The notes under the pieces were generated by a model, which saw only the letters and a list, made by a program, of their open reading frames with translations, did no database searches and was not told the origin of the DNA. Shown here one piece after another: positions 11,861-25,645 of a DNA stretch of 64,000 nt. Both the position numbers and the translations under genes were made by a program. How positions within the stretch are numbered: the first letter of the stretch is position 1; each line of letters starts with the position of its first letter. This DNA comes from Euwallacea fornicatus (Eukaryota > Arthropoda > Insecta > Coleoptera > Curculionidae), in the NCBI RefSeq assembly GCF_040115645.1, contig NW_027096023.1, positions 744,001-808,000 of the forward strand, given 5' to 3'.

Positions 11861-12906
11861 GCGTTTTCGAGACAAAGAGTAATTTCTTTGCTCAAACTCA
11901 CATATTTTGTGACATTTCAAACTTTGAAAATTCATAACTTCGACAAATGATGTTCAAATTTCTTCAGCAATGGCTCAAATGAATAAGCTCGACTTGCTCT
12001 TTAATATCACTTACACATTTAGTGGGATATTGTTGCGTTTTCGAGACAAAGAGTAATTTCTTTGCTCAAACTCACATATTTTGTGACATTTCAAACTTTG
12101 AAAATTCATAACTTCGACAAATGATGTTCAAATTTCGTCAGCAATGGCTCAAATGAATAAGCTCGACTTGCTGTTTAATATAACTTACACAGTTTAGTGG
12201 CATGTTGTTGCGTTTTCGAGATAAACAGTAATTTCTTTGCTCAAACTCACATATTTTGTGACTTTTCAAACTTTGAAAATTCATAACTTCGACAAATGAT
12301 GTTCAAATTTCGTCAGCAATGGCTCAAATGAATAAGCTCGACTTGCTGTTTAATATCACTTACACATTTAGTGGGATATTGTTGCGTTTTCGAGACAAAG
12401 AGTAATTTCTTTGCTCAAACTCACATATTTTGTGACATTTCAAACTTTGAAAATTCATAACTTCGACAAATGATGTTCAAATTTCTTCAGCAATGGCTCA
12501 AATGAATAAGCTCGACTTGCTCTTTAATATCACTTACACATTTAGTGGGATATTGTTGCGTTTTCGAGACAAAGAGTAATTTCTTTGCTCAAACTCACAT
12601 ATTTTGTGACATTTCAAACTTTGAAAATTCATAACTTCGACAAATGATGTTCAAATTTCGTCAGCAATGGCTCAAATGAATAAGCTCGACTTGCTGTTTA
12701 ATATAACTTACACAGTTTAGTGGCATGTTGTTGCGTTTTCGAGATAAACAGTAATTTCTTTGCTCAAACTCACATATTTTGTGACTTTTCAAACTTTGAA
12801 AATTCATAACTTCGACAAATGATGTTCAAATTTCGTCAGCAATGGCTCAAATGAATAAGCTCGACTTGCTGTTTAATATCACTTACACATTTAGTGGGAT
12901 ATTGTT
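11861..12906 (+). repeat. 3-monomer cassette duplicated in tandem (2 x 523 bp), ttcttcagc type
   Basis: Monomers 11861, 12035 and 12210 repeat as 12384, 12558 and 12733 in the same order: a ttcttcagc monomer with a 174-bp junction, a 175-bp ctgtttaatataac monomer, and a cgagataaacag monomer ending ctgtttaatatcac with a 174-bp junction. Offset 523 bp. It has the same length as the cassette at 9770 but different sequence types, so the two duplications arose separately. Confidence 0.9.
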
Positions 12907-15173
12907 GCGTTTTCGAGACAAAGAGTAATTTCTTTGCTCAAACTCACATATTTTGTGACATTTCAAACTTTGAAAATTCATAACTTCGACAAATGATGTT
13001 CAAATTTCGTCAGCAATGGCTCAAATGAATAAGCTCGACTTGCTGTTTAATATAACTTACACAGTTTAGTGGCATGTTGTTGCGTTTTCGAGATAAACAG
13101 TAATTTCTTTGCTCAAACTCACATATTTTGTGACTTTTCAAACTTTGAAAATTCATAACTTCGACAAATGATGTTTCAATTTCGTCAGCAATGGCTCAAA
13201 TGAATAAGCTCGACTTGCTGTTTAATATAACTTACACAGTTTAGTGGCATGTTGTTGCGTTTTCGAGATAAACAGTAATTTCTTTGCTCAAACTCACATA
13301 TTTTGTGACATTTCAAACTTTGAAAATTCATAACTTCGACAAATGATGTTCAAATTTCGTCAGCAATGGCTCAAATGAATAAGCTCGACTTGCTCTTTAA
13401 TATCACTTACACATTTAGTGGGATATTGTTGCGTTTTCGAGACAAAGAGTAATTTCTTTGCTCAAACTCACATATTTTGTGACATTTCAAACTTTGAAAA
13501 TTCATAACTTCGACAAATGATGTTCAAATTTCGTCAGCAATGGCTCAAATGAATAAGCTCGACTTGCTGTTTAATATAACTTACACATTTAGTGGGATAT
13601 TGTTGCGTTTTCGAGACAAAGAGTAATTTCTTTGCTCAAACTCACATATTTTGTGACATTTCAAACTTTGAAAATTCATAACTTCGACAAATGATGTTCA
13701 AATTTCGTCAGCAATGGCTCAAATGAATAAGCTCGACTTGCTCTTTAATATCACTTACACATTTAGTGGGATATTGTTGCGTTTTCGAGACAAAGAGTAA
13801 TTTCTTTGCTCAAACTCACATATTTTGTGACATTTCAAACTTTGAAAATTCATAACTTCGACAAATGATGTTCAAATTTCGTCAGCAATGGCTCAAATGA
13901 ATAAGCTCGACTTGCTGTTTAATATAACTTACACAGTTTAGTGGCATGTTGTTGCGTTTTCGAGATAAACAGTAATTTCTTTGCTCAAACTCACATATTT
14001 TGTGACATTTCAAACTTTGAAAATTCATAACTTCGACAAATGATGTTCAAATTTCGTCAGCAATGGCTCAAATGAATAAGCTCGACTTGCTCTTTAATAT
14101 CACTTACACATTTAGTGGGATATTGTTGCGTTTTCGAGACAAAGAGTAATTTCTTTGCTCAAACTCACATATTTTGTGACATTTCAAACTTTGAAAATTC
14201 ATAACTTCGACAAATGATGTTCAAATTTCGTCAGCAATGGCTCAAATGAATAAGCTCGACTTGCTGTTTAATATAACTTACACAGTTTAGTGGCATGTTG
14301 TTGCGTTTTCGAGATAAACAGTAATTTCTTTGCTCAAACTCACATATTTTGTGACTTTTCAAACTTTGAAAATTCATAACTTCGACAAATGATGTTCAAA
14401 TTTCGTCAGCAATGGCTCAAATGAATAAGCTCGACTTGCTGTTTAATATAACTTACACATTTAGTGGGATATTGTTGCGTTTTCGAGACAAAGAGTAATT
14501 TCTTTGCTCAAACTCACATATTTTGTGACATTTCAAACTTTGAAAATTCATAACTTCGACAAATGATGTTCAAATTTCGTCAGCAATGGCTCAAATGAAT
14601 AAGCTCGACTTGCTCTTTAATATCACTTACACATTTAGTGGGATATTGTTGCGTTTTCGAGACAAAGCGTAATTTCTTTGCTCAAACTCACATATTTTGT
14701 GACATTTCAAAATTTGAAAATTCATAACTTCGACAAATGATGTTCAAATTTCGTCAGCAATGGCTCAAATGAATAAGCTCGACTTGCTGTTTAATATAAC
14801 TTACACATTTAGTGGGATATTGTTGCGTTTTCGAGACAAAGAGTAATTTCTTTGCTCAAACTCACATATTTTGTGACTTTTCAAACTTTGAAAATTCATA
14901 ACTTCGACAAATGATGTTCAAATTTCGTCAGCAATGGCTCAAATGAATAAGCTCGACTTGCTGTTTAATATCACTTACACATTTAGTGGGATATTGTTGC
15001 GTTTTCGAGACAAAGAGTAATTTCTTTGCTCAAACTCACATATTTTGTGACATTTCAAACTTTGAAAATTCATAACTTCGACAAATGATGTTCAAATTTC
15101 GTCAGCAATGGCTCAAATGAATAAGCTCGACTTGCTGTTTAATATAACTTACACAGTTTAGTGGCATGTTGTT
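12907..15173 (+). repeat. Mosaic monomers
   Basis: Thirteen monomers without a tandem unit. The series 13082-13953 has the same monomer order as 9247-10118, apart from the point differences caaattttg near 9304 and caaaatttg at 9944. The monomer at 14651 has the unique caaagcg, and a run of four 174-bp monomers (14303-14998) precedes the next block. Confidence 0.8.
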
Positions 15174-16569
15174 GCGTTTTCGAGATAAACGGTAATTTCT
15201 TTGCTCAAACTCACATATTTTGTGACTTTTCAAACTTTGAAAATTAATAACTTCGACAAATGATGTTCAAATTTCTTCAGCAATGGCTCAAATGAATAAG
15301 CTCGACTTGCTCTTTAATATCACTTACACATTTAGTGGGATATTGTTGCGTTTTCGAGACAAAGAGTAATTTCTTTGCTCAAACTCACATATTTTGTGAC
15401 ATTTCAAACTTTGAAAATTCATAACTTCGACAAATGATGTTCAAATTTCGTCAGCAATGGCTCAAATGAATAAGCTCGACTTGCTGTTTAATATAACTTA
15501 CACAGTTTAGTGGCATGTTGTTGCGTTTTCGAGATAAACAGTAATTTCTTTGCTCAAACTCACATATTTTGTGACATTTCAAACTTTGAAAATTCATAAC
15601 TTCGACAAATGATGTTCAAATTTCGTCAGCAATGGCTCAAATGAATAAGCTCGACTTGCTGTTTAATATCACTTACACATTTAGTGGGATATTGTTGCGT
15701 TTTCGAGACAAAGAGTAATTTCTTTGCTCAAACTCACATATTTTGTGACATTTCAAACTTTGAAAATTCATAACTTCGACAAATGATGTTCAAATTTCGT
15801 CAGCAATGGCTCAAATGAATAAGCTCGACTTGCTGTTTAATATAACTTACACAGTTTAGTGGCATGTTGTTGCGTTTTCGAGATAAACGGTAATTTCTTT
15901 GCTCAAACTCACATATTTTGTGACTTTTCAAACTTTGAAAATTAATAACTTCGACAAATGATGTTCAAATTTCTTCAGCAATGGCTCAAATGAATAAGCT
16001 CGACTTGCTCTTTAATATCACTTACACATTTAGTGGGATATTGTTGCGTTTTCGAGACAAAGAGTAATTTCTTTGCTCAAACTCACATATTTTGTGACAT
16101 TTCAAACTTTGAAAATTCATAACTTCGACAAATGATGTTCAAATTTCGTCAGCAATGGCTCAAATGAATAAGCTCGACTTGCTGTTTAATATAACTTACA
16201 CAGTTTAGTGGCATGTTGTTGCGTTTTCAAGATAAACAGTAATTTCTTTGCTCAAACTCACATATTTTGTGACATTTCAAACTTTGAAAATTCATAACTT
16301 CGACAAATGATGTTCAAATTTCGTCAGCAATGGCTCAAATGAATAAGCTCGACTTGCTGTTTAATATCACTTACACATTTAGTGGGATATTGTTGCGTTT
16401 TCGAGACAAAGAGTAATTTCTTTGCTCAAACTCACATATTTTGTGACATTTCAAACTTTGAAAATTCATAACTTCGACAAATGATGTTCAAATTTCGTCA
16501 GCAATGGCTCAAATGAATAAGCTCGACTTGCTGTTTAATATAACTTACACAGTTTAGTGGCATGTTGTT
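15174..16569 (+). repeat. 4-monomer block duplicated in tandem (2 x 698 bp)
   Basis: Monomers at 15174, 15348, 15523 and 15697 recur as 15872, 16046, 16221 and 16395. Each begins with a taaacgg/ttaataactt/ttcttcagc monomer. The third monomer differs: ttttcaagataaacag at 16221, ttttcgagataaacag at 15523. The tcaag version of the block appears again at 19188-19885 and 24599-25296, so the copy at 15872 is closer to those two than to its own neighbour. Confidence 0.88.
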
Positions 16570-19187
16570 GCGTTTTCGAGATAAACAGTAATTTCTTTGC
16601 TCAAACTCACATATTTTGTGACTTTTCAAACTTTGAAAATTCATAACTTCGACAAATGATGTTTCAATTTCGTCAGCAATGGCTCAAATGAATAAGCTCG
16701 ACTTGCTGTTTAATATAACTTACACAGTTTAGTGGCATGTTGTTGCGTTTTCGAGATAAACAGTAATTTCTTTGCTCAAACTCACATATTTTGTGACATT
16801 TCAAACTTTGAAAATTCATAACTTCGACAAATGATGTTCAAATTTCGTCAGCAATGGCTCAAATGAATAAGCTCGACTTGCTGTTTAATATAACTTACAC
16901 AGTTTAGTGGCATGTTGTTGCGTTTTCGAGATAAACGGTAATTTCTTTGCTCAAACTCACATATTTTGTGACTTTTCAAACTTTGAAAATTAATAACTTC
17001 GACAAATGATGTTCAAATTTCTTCAGCAATGGCTCAAATGAATAAGCTCGACTTGCTCTTTAATATCACTTACACATTTAGTGGGATATTGTTGCGTTTT
17101 CGAGACAAAGAGTAATTTCTTTGCTCAAACTCACATATTTTGTGACTTTTCAAACTTTGAAAATTCATAACTTCGACAAATGATGTTCAAATTTCGTCAG
17201 CAATGGCTCAAATGAATAAGCTCGACTTGCTGTTTAATATAACTTACACATTTAGTGGGATATTGTTGCGTTTTCGAGACAAAGAGTAATTTCTTTGCTC
17301 AAACTCACATATTTTGTGACATTTCAAACTTTGAAAATTCATAACTTCGACAAATGATGTTCAAATTTCGTCAGCAATGGCTCAAATGAATAAGCTCGAC
17401 TTGCTGTTTAATATAACTTACACATTTAGTGGGATATTGTTGCGTTTTCGAGACAAAGAGTAATTTCTTTGCTCAAACTCACATATTTTGTGACATTTCA
17501 AACTTTGAAAATTCATAACTTCGACAAATGATGTTCAAATTTCGTCAGCAATGGCTCAAATGAATAAGCTCGACTTGCTGTTTAATATAACTTACACAGT
17601 TTAGTGGCATGTTGTTGCGTTTTCGAGATAAACAGTAATTTCTTTGCTCAAACTCACATATTTTGTGACTTTTCAAACTTTGAAAATTCATAACTTCGAC
17701 AAATGATGTTCAAATTTCGTCAGCAATGGCTCAAATGAATAAGCTCGACTTGCTGTTTAATATAACTTACACATTTAGTGGGATATTGTTGCGTTTTCGA
17801 GACAAAGAGTAATTTCTTTGCTCAAACTCACATATTTTGTGACATTTCAAACTTTGAAAATTCATAACTTCGACAAATGATGTTCAAATTTCGTCAGCAA
17901 TGGCTCAAATGAATAAGCTCGACTTGCTGTTTAATATAACTTACACAGTTTAGTGGCATGTTGTTGCGTTTTCGAGATAAACAGTAATTTCTTTGCTCAA
18001 ACTCACATATTTTGTGACTTTTCAAACTTTGAAAATTCATAACTTCGACAAATGATGTTCAAATTTCGTCAGCAATGGCTCAAATGAATAAGCTCGACTT
18101 GCTGTTTAATATAACTTACACAGTTTAGTGGCATGTTGTTGCGTTTTCGAGATAAACGGTAATTTCTTTGCTCAAACTCACATATTTTGTGACTTTTCAA
18201 ACTTTGAAAATTAATAACTTCGACAAATGATGTTCAAATTTCGTCAGCAATGGCTCAAATGAATAAGCTCGACTTGCTCTTTAATATCACTTACACATTT
18301 AGTGGGATATTGTTGCGTTTTCGAGACAAAGAGTAATTTCTTTGCTCAAACTCACATATTTTGTGACATTTCAAACTTTGAAAATTCATAACTTCGACAA
18401 ATGATGTTCAAATTTCGTCAGCAATGGCTCAAATGAATAAGCTCGACTTGCTGTTTAATATAACTTACACAGTTTAGTGGCATGTTGTTGCGGTTTCGAG
18501 ATAAACGGTAATTTCTTTGCTCAAACTCACATATTTTGTGACTTTTCAAACTTTGAAAATTAATAACTTCGACAAATGATGTTCAAATTTCTTCAGCAAT
18601 GGCTCAAATGAATAAGCTCGACTTGCTCTTTAATATCACTTACACATTTAGTGGGATATTGTTGCGTTTTCGAGACAAAGAGTAATTTCTTTGCTCAAAC
18701 TCACATATTTTGTGACATTTCAAACTTTGAAAATTCATAACTTCGACAAATGATGTTCAAATTTCGTCAGCAATGGCTCAAATGAATAAGCTCGACTTGC
18801 TGTTTAATATAACTTACACAGTTTAGTGGCATGTTGTTGCGTTTTCGAGATAAACAGTAATTTCTTTGCTCAAACTCACATATTTTGTGACATTTCAAAC
18901 TTTGAAAATTCATAACTTCGACAAATGATGTTCAAATTTCGTCAGCAATGGCTCAAATGAATAAGCTCGACTTGCTCTTTAATATCACTTACACATTTAG
19001 TGGGATATTGTTGCGTTTTCGAGACAAAGAGTAATTTCTTTGCTCAAACTCACATATTTTGTGACATTTCAAACTTTGAAAATTCATAACTTCGACAAAT
19101 GATGTTCAAATTTCGTCAGCAATGGCTCAAATGAATAAGCTCGACTTGCTGTTTAATATAACTTACACAGTTTAGTGGCATGTTGTT
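16570..19187 (+). repeat. Mosaic monomers with three taaacgg monomers
   Basis: Fifteen monomers. taaacgg monomers start at 16920, 18141 and 18490. The one at 18141 keeps ttcgtcagc where all other members of this lineage have ttcttcagc, and the one at 18490 starts gcggtttcg. These single-site exceptions look like conversion by neighbouring monomers. No tandem multi-monomer unit was found here. Confidence 0.8.
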
Positions 19188-19885
19188 GCGTTTTCGAGAT
19201 AAACGGTAATTTCTTTGCTCAAACTCACATATTTTGTGACTTTTCAAACTTTGAAAATTAATAACTTCGACAAATGATGTTCAAATTTCTTCAGCAATGG
19301 CTCAAATGAATAAGCTCGACTTGCTCTTTAATATCACTTACACATTTAGTGGGATATTGTTGCGTTTTCGAGACAAAGAGTAATTTCTTTGCTCAAACTC
19401 ACATATTTTGTGACATTTCAAACTTTGAAAATTCATAACTTCGACAAATGATGTTCAAATTTCGTCAGCAATGGCTCAAATGAATAAGCTCGACTTGCTG
19501 TTTAATATAACTTACACAGTTTAGTGGCATGTTGTTGCGTTTTCAAGATAAACAGTAATTTCTTTGCTCAAACTCACATATTTTGTGACATTTCAAACTT
19601 TGAAAATTCATAACTTCGACAAATGATGTTCAAATTTCGTCAGCAATGGCTCAAATGAATAAGCTCGACTTGCTGTTTAATATCACTTACACATTTAGTG
19701 GGATATTGTTGCGTTTTCGAGACAAAGAGTAATTTCTTTGCTCAAACTCACATATTTTGTGACATTTCAAACTTTGAAAATTCATAACTTCGACAAATGA
19801 TGTTCAAATTTCGTCAGCAATGGCTCAAATGAATAAGCTCGACTTGCTGTTTAATATAACTTACACAGTTTAGTGGCATGTTGTT
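19188..19885 (+). repeat. Dispersed copy of the 4-monomer tcaag block
   Basis: Same order as 15872-16569, with ttttcaagataaac at 19537, 3,316 bp from the 16221 site. The next monomer (19886, tttcaat type) also matches 16570. Divergence starts in the monomer at 20061, which ends ctcttt and a 174-bp junction, where 16745 ends ctgttt and a 175-bp junction. Confidence 0.87.
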
Positions 19886-22678
19886 GCGTTTTCGAGATAA
19901 ACAGTAATTTCTTTGCTCAAACTCACATATTTTGTGACTTTTCAAACTTTGAAAATTCATAACTTCGACAAATGATGTTTCAATTTCGTCAGCAATGGCT
20001 CAAATGAATAAGCTCGACTTGCTGTTTAATATAACTTACACAGTTTAGTGGCATGTTGTTGCGTTTTCGAGATAAACAGTAATTTCTTTGCTCAAACTCA
20101 CATATTTTGTGACATTTCAAACTTTGAAAATTCATAACTTCGACAAATGATGTTCAAATTTCGTCAGCAATGGCTCAAATGAATAAGCTCGACTTGCTCT
20201 TTAATATCACTTACACATTTAGTGGGATATTGTTGCGTTTTCGAGACAAAGAGTAATTTCTTTGCTCAAACTCACATATTTTGTGACATTTCAAACTTTG
20301 AAAATTCATAACTTCGACAAATGATGTTCAAATTTCGTCAGCAATGGCTCAAATGAATAAGCTCGACTTGCTGTTTAATATAACTTACACAGTTTAGTGG
20401 CATGTTGTTGCGTTTTCGAGATAAACAGTAATTTCTTTGCTCAAACTCACATATTTTGTGACTTTTCAAACTTTGAAAATTCATAACTTCGACAAATGAT
20501 GTTCAAATTTCGTCAGCAATGGCTCAAATGAATAAGCTCGACTTGCTGTTTAATATAACTTACACATTTAGTGGGATATTGTTGCGTTTTCGAGACAAAG
20601 AGTAATTTCTTTGCTCAAACTCACATATTTTGTGACATTTCAAACTTTGAAAATTCATAACTTCGACAAATGATGTTCAAATTTCGTCAGCAATGGCTCA
20701 AATGAATAAGCTCGACTTGCTGTTTAATATAACTTACACAGTTTAGTGGCATGTTGTTGCGTTTTCGAGATAAACAGTAATTTCTTTGCTCAAACTCACA
20801 TATTTTGTGACTTTTCAAACTTTGAAAATTCATAACTTCGACAAATGATGTTCAAATTTCGTCAGCAATGGCTCAAATGAATAAGCTCGACTTGCTCTTT
20901 AATATCACTTACACATTTAGTGGGATATTGTTGCGTTTTCGAGACAAAGAGTAATTTCTTTGCTCAAACTCACATATTTTGTGACATTTCAAACTTTGAA
21001 AATTCATAACTTCGACAAATGATGTTCAAATTTCGTCAGCAATGGCTCAAATGAATAAGCTCGACTTGCTCTTTAATATCACTTACACAGTTTAGTGGCA
21101 TGTTGTTGCGTTTTCGAGATAAACAGTAATTTCTTTGCTCAAACTCACATATTTTGTGACTTTTCAAACTTTGAAAATTCATAACTTCGACAAATGATGT
21201 TCAAATTTCGTCAGCAATGGCTCAAATGAATAAGCTCGACTTGCTGTTTAATATAACTTACACAGTTTAGTGGCATGTTGTTGCGGTTTCGAGACAAAGA
21301 GTAATTTCTTTGCTCAAACTCACATATTTTGTGACTTTTCAAACTTTGAAAATTCATAACTTCGACAAATGATGTTCAAATTTCGTCAGCAATGGCTCAA
21401 ATGAATAAGCTCGACTTGCTGTTTAATATCACTTACACATTTAGTGGGATATTGTTGCGTTTTCGAGACAAAGAGTAATTTCTTTGCTCAAACTCACATA
21501 TTTTGTGACATTTCAAACTTTGAAAATTCATAACTTCGACAAATGATGTTCAAATTTCGTCAGCAATGGCTCAAATGAATAAGCTCGACTTGCTGTTTAA
21601 TATAACTTACACAGTTTAGTGGCATGTTGTTGCGTTTTCGAGATAAACAGTAATTTCTTTGCTCAAACTCACATATTTTGTGACTTTTCAAACTTTGAAA
21701 ATTCATAACTTCGACAAATGATGTTTCAATTTCGTCAGCAATGGCTCAAATGAATAAGCTCGACTTGCTGTTTAATATAACTTACACAGTTTAGTGGCAT
21801 GTTGTTGCGTTTTCGAGATAAACAGTAATTTCTTTGCTCAAACTCACATATTTTGTGACATTTCAAACTTTGAAAATTCATAACTTCGACAAATGATGTT
21901 CAAATTTCGTCAGCAATGGCTCAAATGAATAAGCTCGACTTGCTCTTTAATATCACTTACACATTTAGTGGGATATTGTTGCGTTTTCGAGACAAAGAGT
22001 AATTTCTTTGCTCAAACTCACATATTTTGTGACATTTCAAACTTTGAAAATTCATAACTTCGACAAATGATGTTCAAATTTCGTCAGCAATGGCTCAAAT
22101 GAATAAGCTCGACTTGCTGTTTAATATAACTTACACAGTTTAGTGGCATGTTGTTGCGTTTTCGAGATAAACAGTAATTTCTTTGCTCAAACTCACATAT
22201 TTTGTGACTTTTCAAACTTTGAAAATTCATAACTTCGACAAATGATGTTCAAATTTCGTCAGCAATGGCTCAAATGAATAAGCTCGACTTGCTGTTTAAT
22301 ATAACTTACACATTTAGTGGGATATTGTTGCGTTTTCGAGACAAAGAGTAATTTCTTTGCTCAAACTCACATATTTTGTGACATTTCAAACTTTGAAAAT
22401 TCATAACTTCGACAAATGATGTTCAAATTTCGTCAGCAATGGCTCAAATGAATAAGCTCGACTTGCTCTTTAATATCACTTACACATTTAGTGGGATATT
22501 GTTGCGTTTTCGAGACAAAGAGTAATTTCTTTGCTCAAACTCACATATTTTGTGACATTTCAAAATTTGAAAATTCATAACTTCGACAAATGATGTTCAA
22601 ATTTCGTCAGCAATGGCTCAAATGAATAAGCTCGACTTGCTGTTTAATATAACTTACACAGTTTAGTGGCATGTTGTT
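19886..22678 (+). repeat. Mosaic monomers
   Basis: Sixteen monomers mixing 174- and 175-bp classes. The triple 19886-20409 (tttcaat monomer, then taaacag with A at 54, then caaagag) recurs at 21632-22155 in the same order, each followed by a ctgtttaatataac 174-bp monomer (20410 and 22156). The monomer at 21283 has gcggtttcgagacaaag, the combination that becomes frequent at 36-41 kb. Confidence 0.8.
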
Positions 22679-24423
22679 GCGTTTTCGAGATAAACAGTAA
22701 TTTCTTTGCTCAAACTCACATATTTTGTGACTTTTCAAACTTTGAAAATTCATAACTTCGACAAATGATGTTCAAATTTCGTCAGCAATGGCTCAAATGA
22801 ATAAGCTCGACTTGCTGTTTAATATAACTTACACAGTTTAGTGGCATGTTGTTGCGTTTTCGAGATAAACGGTAATTTCTTTGCTCAAACTCACATATTT
22901 TGTGACTTTTCAAACTTTGAAAATTAATAACTTCGACAAATGATGTTCAAATTTCTTCAGCAATGGCTCAAATGAATAAGCTCGACTTGCTCTTTAATAT
23001 CACTTACACATTTAGTGGGATATTGTTGCGTTTTCGAGACAAAGAGTAATTTCTTTGCTCAAACTCACATATTTTGTGACATTTCAAACTTTGAAAATTC
23101 ATAACTTCGACAAATGATGTTCAAATTTCGTCAGCAATGGCTCAAATGAATTAGCTCGACTTGCTGTTTAATATCACTTACACATTTAGTGGGATATTGT
23201 TGCGTTTTCGAGACAAAGAGTAATTTCTTTGCTCAAACTCACATATTTTGTGACATTTCAAACTTTGAAAATTCATAACTTCGACAAATGATGTTCAAAT
23301 TTCGTCAGCAATGGCTCAAATGAATAAGCTCGACTTGCTCTTTAATATCACTTACACATTTAGTGGGATATTGTTGCGTTTTCGAGACAAAGAGTAATTT
23401 CTTTGCTCAAACTCACATATTTTGTGACATTTCAAACTTTGAAAATTCATAACTTCGACAAATGATGTTCAAATTTCGTCAGCAATGGCTCAAATGAATA
23501 AGCTCGACTTGCTCTTTAATATCACTTACACAGTTTAGTGGCATGATGTTGCGTTTTCGAGATAAACAGTAATTTCTTTGCTCAAACTCACATATTTTGT
23601 GACTTTTCAAACTTTGAAAATTCATAACTTCGACAAATGATGTTCAAATTTCGTCAGCAATGGCTCAAATGAATAAGCTCGACTTGCTCTTTAATATCAC
23701 TTACACATTTAGTGGGATATTGTTGCGTTTTCGAGACAAAGAGTAATTTCTTTGCTCAAACTCACATATTTTGTGACATTTCAAACTTTGAAAATTCATA
23801 ACTTCGACAAATGATGTTCAAATTTCGTCAGCAATGGCTCAAATGAATAAGCTCGACTTGCTCTTTAATATCACTTACACAGTTTAGTGGCATGATGTTG
23901 CGTTTTCGAGATAAACAGTAATTTCTTTGCTCAAACTCACATATTTTGTGACTTTTCAAACTTTGAAAATTCATAACTTCGACAAATGATGTTCAAATTT
24001 CGTCAGCAATGGCTCAAATGAATAAGCTCGACTTGCTCTTTAATATCACTTACACAGTTTAGTGGCATGATGTTGCGTTTTCGAGATAAACAGTAATTTC
24101 TTTGCTCAAACTCACATATTTTGTGACTTTTCAAACTTTGAAAATTCATAACTTCGACAAATGATGTTCAAATTTCGTCAGCAATGGCTCAAATGAATAA
24201 GCTCGACTTGCTGTTTAATATAACTTACACAGTTTAGTGGCATGTTGTTGCGTTTTCGAGATAAACAGTAATTTCTTTGCTCAAACTCACATATTTTGTG
24301 ACATTTCAAACTTTGAAAATTCATAACTTCGACAAATGATGTTCAAATTTCGTCAGCAATGGCTCAAATGAATAAGCTCGACTTGCTCTTTAATATCACT
24401 TACACATTTAGTGGGATATTGTT
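22679..24423 (+). repeat. Ten-monomer segment shared with the 17-monomer unit
   Basis: The ten monomers from 22679 to 24423 match 26343-28087 (offset 3,664 bp, 21 monomers) in type and length, and match the second 17-monomer copy at 29308-31052. They include a taaacgg monomer (22854), an aattagctc monomer (aattagc at 23149), and an alternating series of ctctttaatatcac monomers with junctions 174/175/174/175/175. At 24424 the match ends: a 175-bp junction here, 174 bp there. Confidence 0.9.
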
Positions 24424-25645
24424 GCGTTTTCGAGACAAAGAGTAATTTCTTTGCTCAAACTCACATATTTTGTGACATTTCAAACTTTGAAAATTCATAA
24501 CTTCGACAAATGATGTTCAAATTTCGTCAGCAATGGCTCAAATGAATAAGCTCGACTTGCTGTTTAATATAACTTACACAGTTTAGTGGCATGTTGTTGC
24601 GTTTTCGAGATAAACGGTAATTTCTTTGCTCAAACTCACATATTTTGTGACTTTTCAAACTTTGAAAATTAATAACTTCGACAAATGATGTTCAAATTTC
24701 TTCAGCAATGGCTCAAATGAATAAGCTCGACTTGCTCTTTAATATCACTTACACATTTAGTGGGATATTGTTGCGTTTTCGAGACAAAGAGTAATTTCTT
24801 TGCTCAAACTCACATATTTTGTGACATTTCAAACTTTGAAAATTCATAACTTCGACAAATGATGTTCAAATTTCGTCAGCAATGGCTCAAATGAATAAGC
24901 TCGACTTGCTGTTTAATATAACTTACACAGTTTAGTGGCATGTTGTTGCGTTTTCAAGATAAACAGTAATTTCTTTGCTCAAACTCACATATTTTGTGAC
25001 ATTTCAAACTTTGAAAATTCATAACTTCGACAAATGATGTTCAAATTTCGTCAGCAATGGCTCAAATGAATAAGCTCGACTTGCTGTTTAATATCACTTA
25101 CACATTTAGTGGGATATTGTTGCGTTTTCGAGACAAAGAGTAATTTCTTTGCTCAAACTCACATATTTTGTGACATTTCAAACTTTGAAAATTCATAACT
25201 TCGACAAATGATGTTCAAATTTCGTCAGCAATGGCTCAAATGAATAAGCTCGACTTGCTGTTTAATATAACTTACACAGTTTAGTGGCATGTTGTTGCGT
25301 TTTCGAGATAAACAGTAATTTCTTTGCTCAAACTCACATATTTTGTGACATTTCAAACTTTGAAAATTCATAACTTCGACAAATGATGTTCAAATTTCGT
25401 CAGCAATGGCTCAAATGAATAAGCTCGACTTGCTCTTTAATATCACTTACACATTTAGTGGGATATTGTTGCGTTTTCGAGACAAAGAGTAATTTCTTTG
25501 CTCAAACTCACATATTTTGTGACATTTCAAACTTTGAAAATTCATAACTTCGACAAATGATGTTCAAATTTCGTCAGCAATGGCTCAAATGAATAAGCTC
25601 GACTTGCTGTTTAATATAACTTACACAGTTTAGTGGCATGTTGTT
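24424..25645 (+). repeat. Seven monomers including the third tcaag 4-monomer block
   Basis: The block 24599-25296 repeats the taaacgg, caaagag, tcaag, caaagag order of 15872-16569 and 19188-19885, with ttttcaag at 24948. The monomer at 25297 and the one after it lead into the first 17-monomer unit. Confidence 0.85.
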
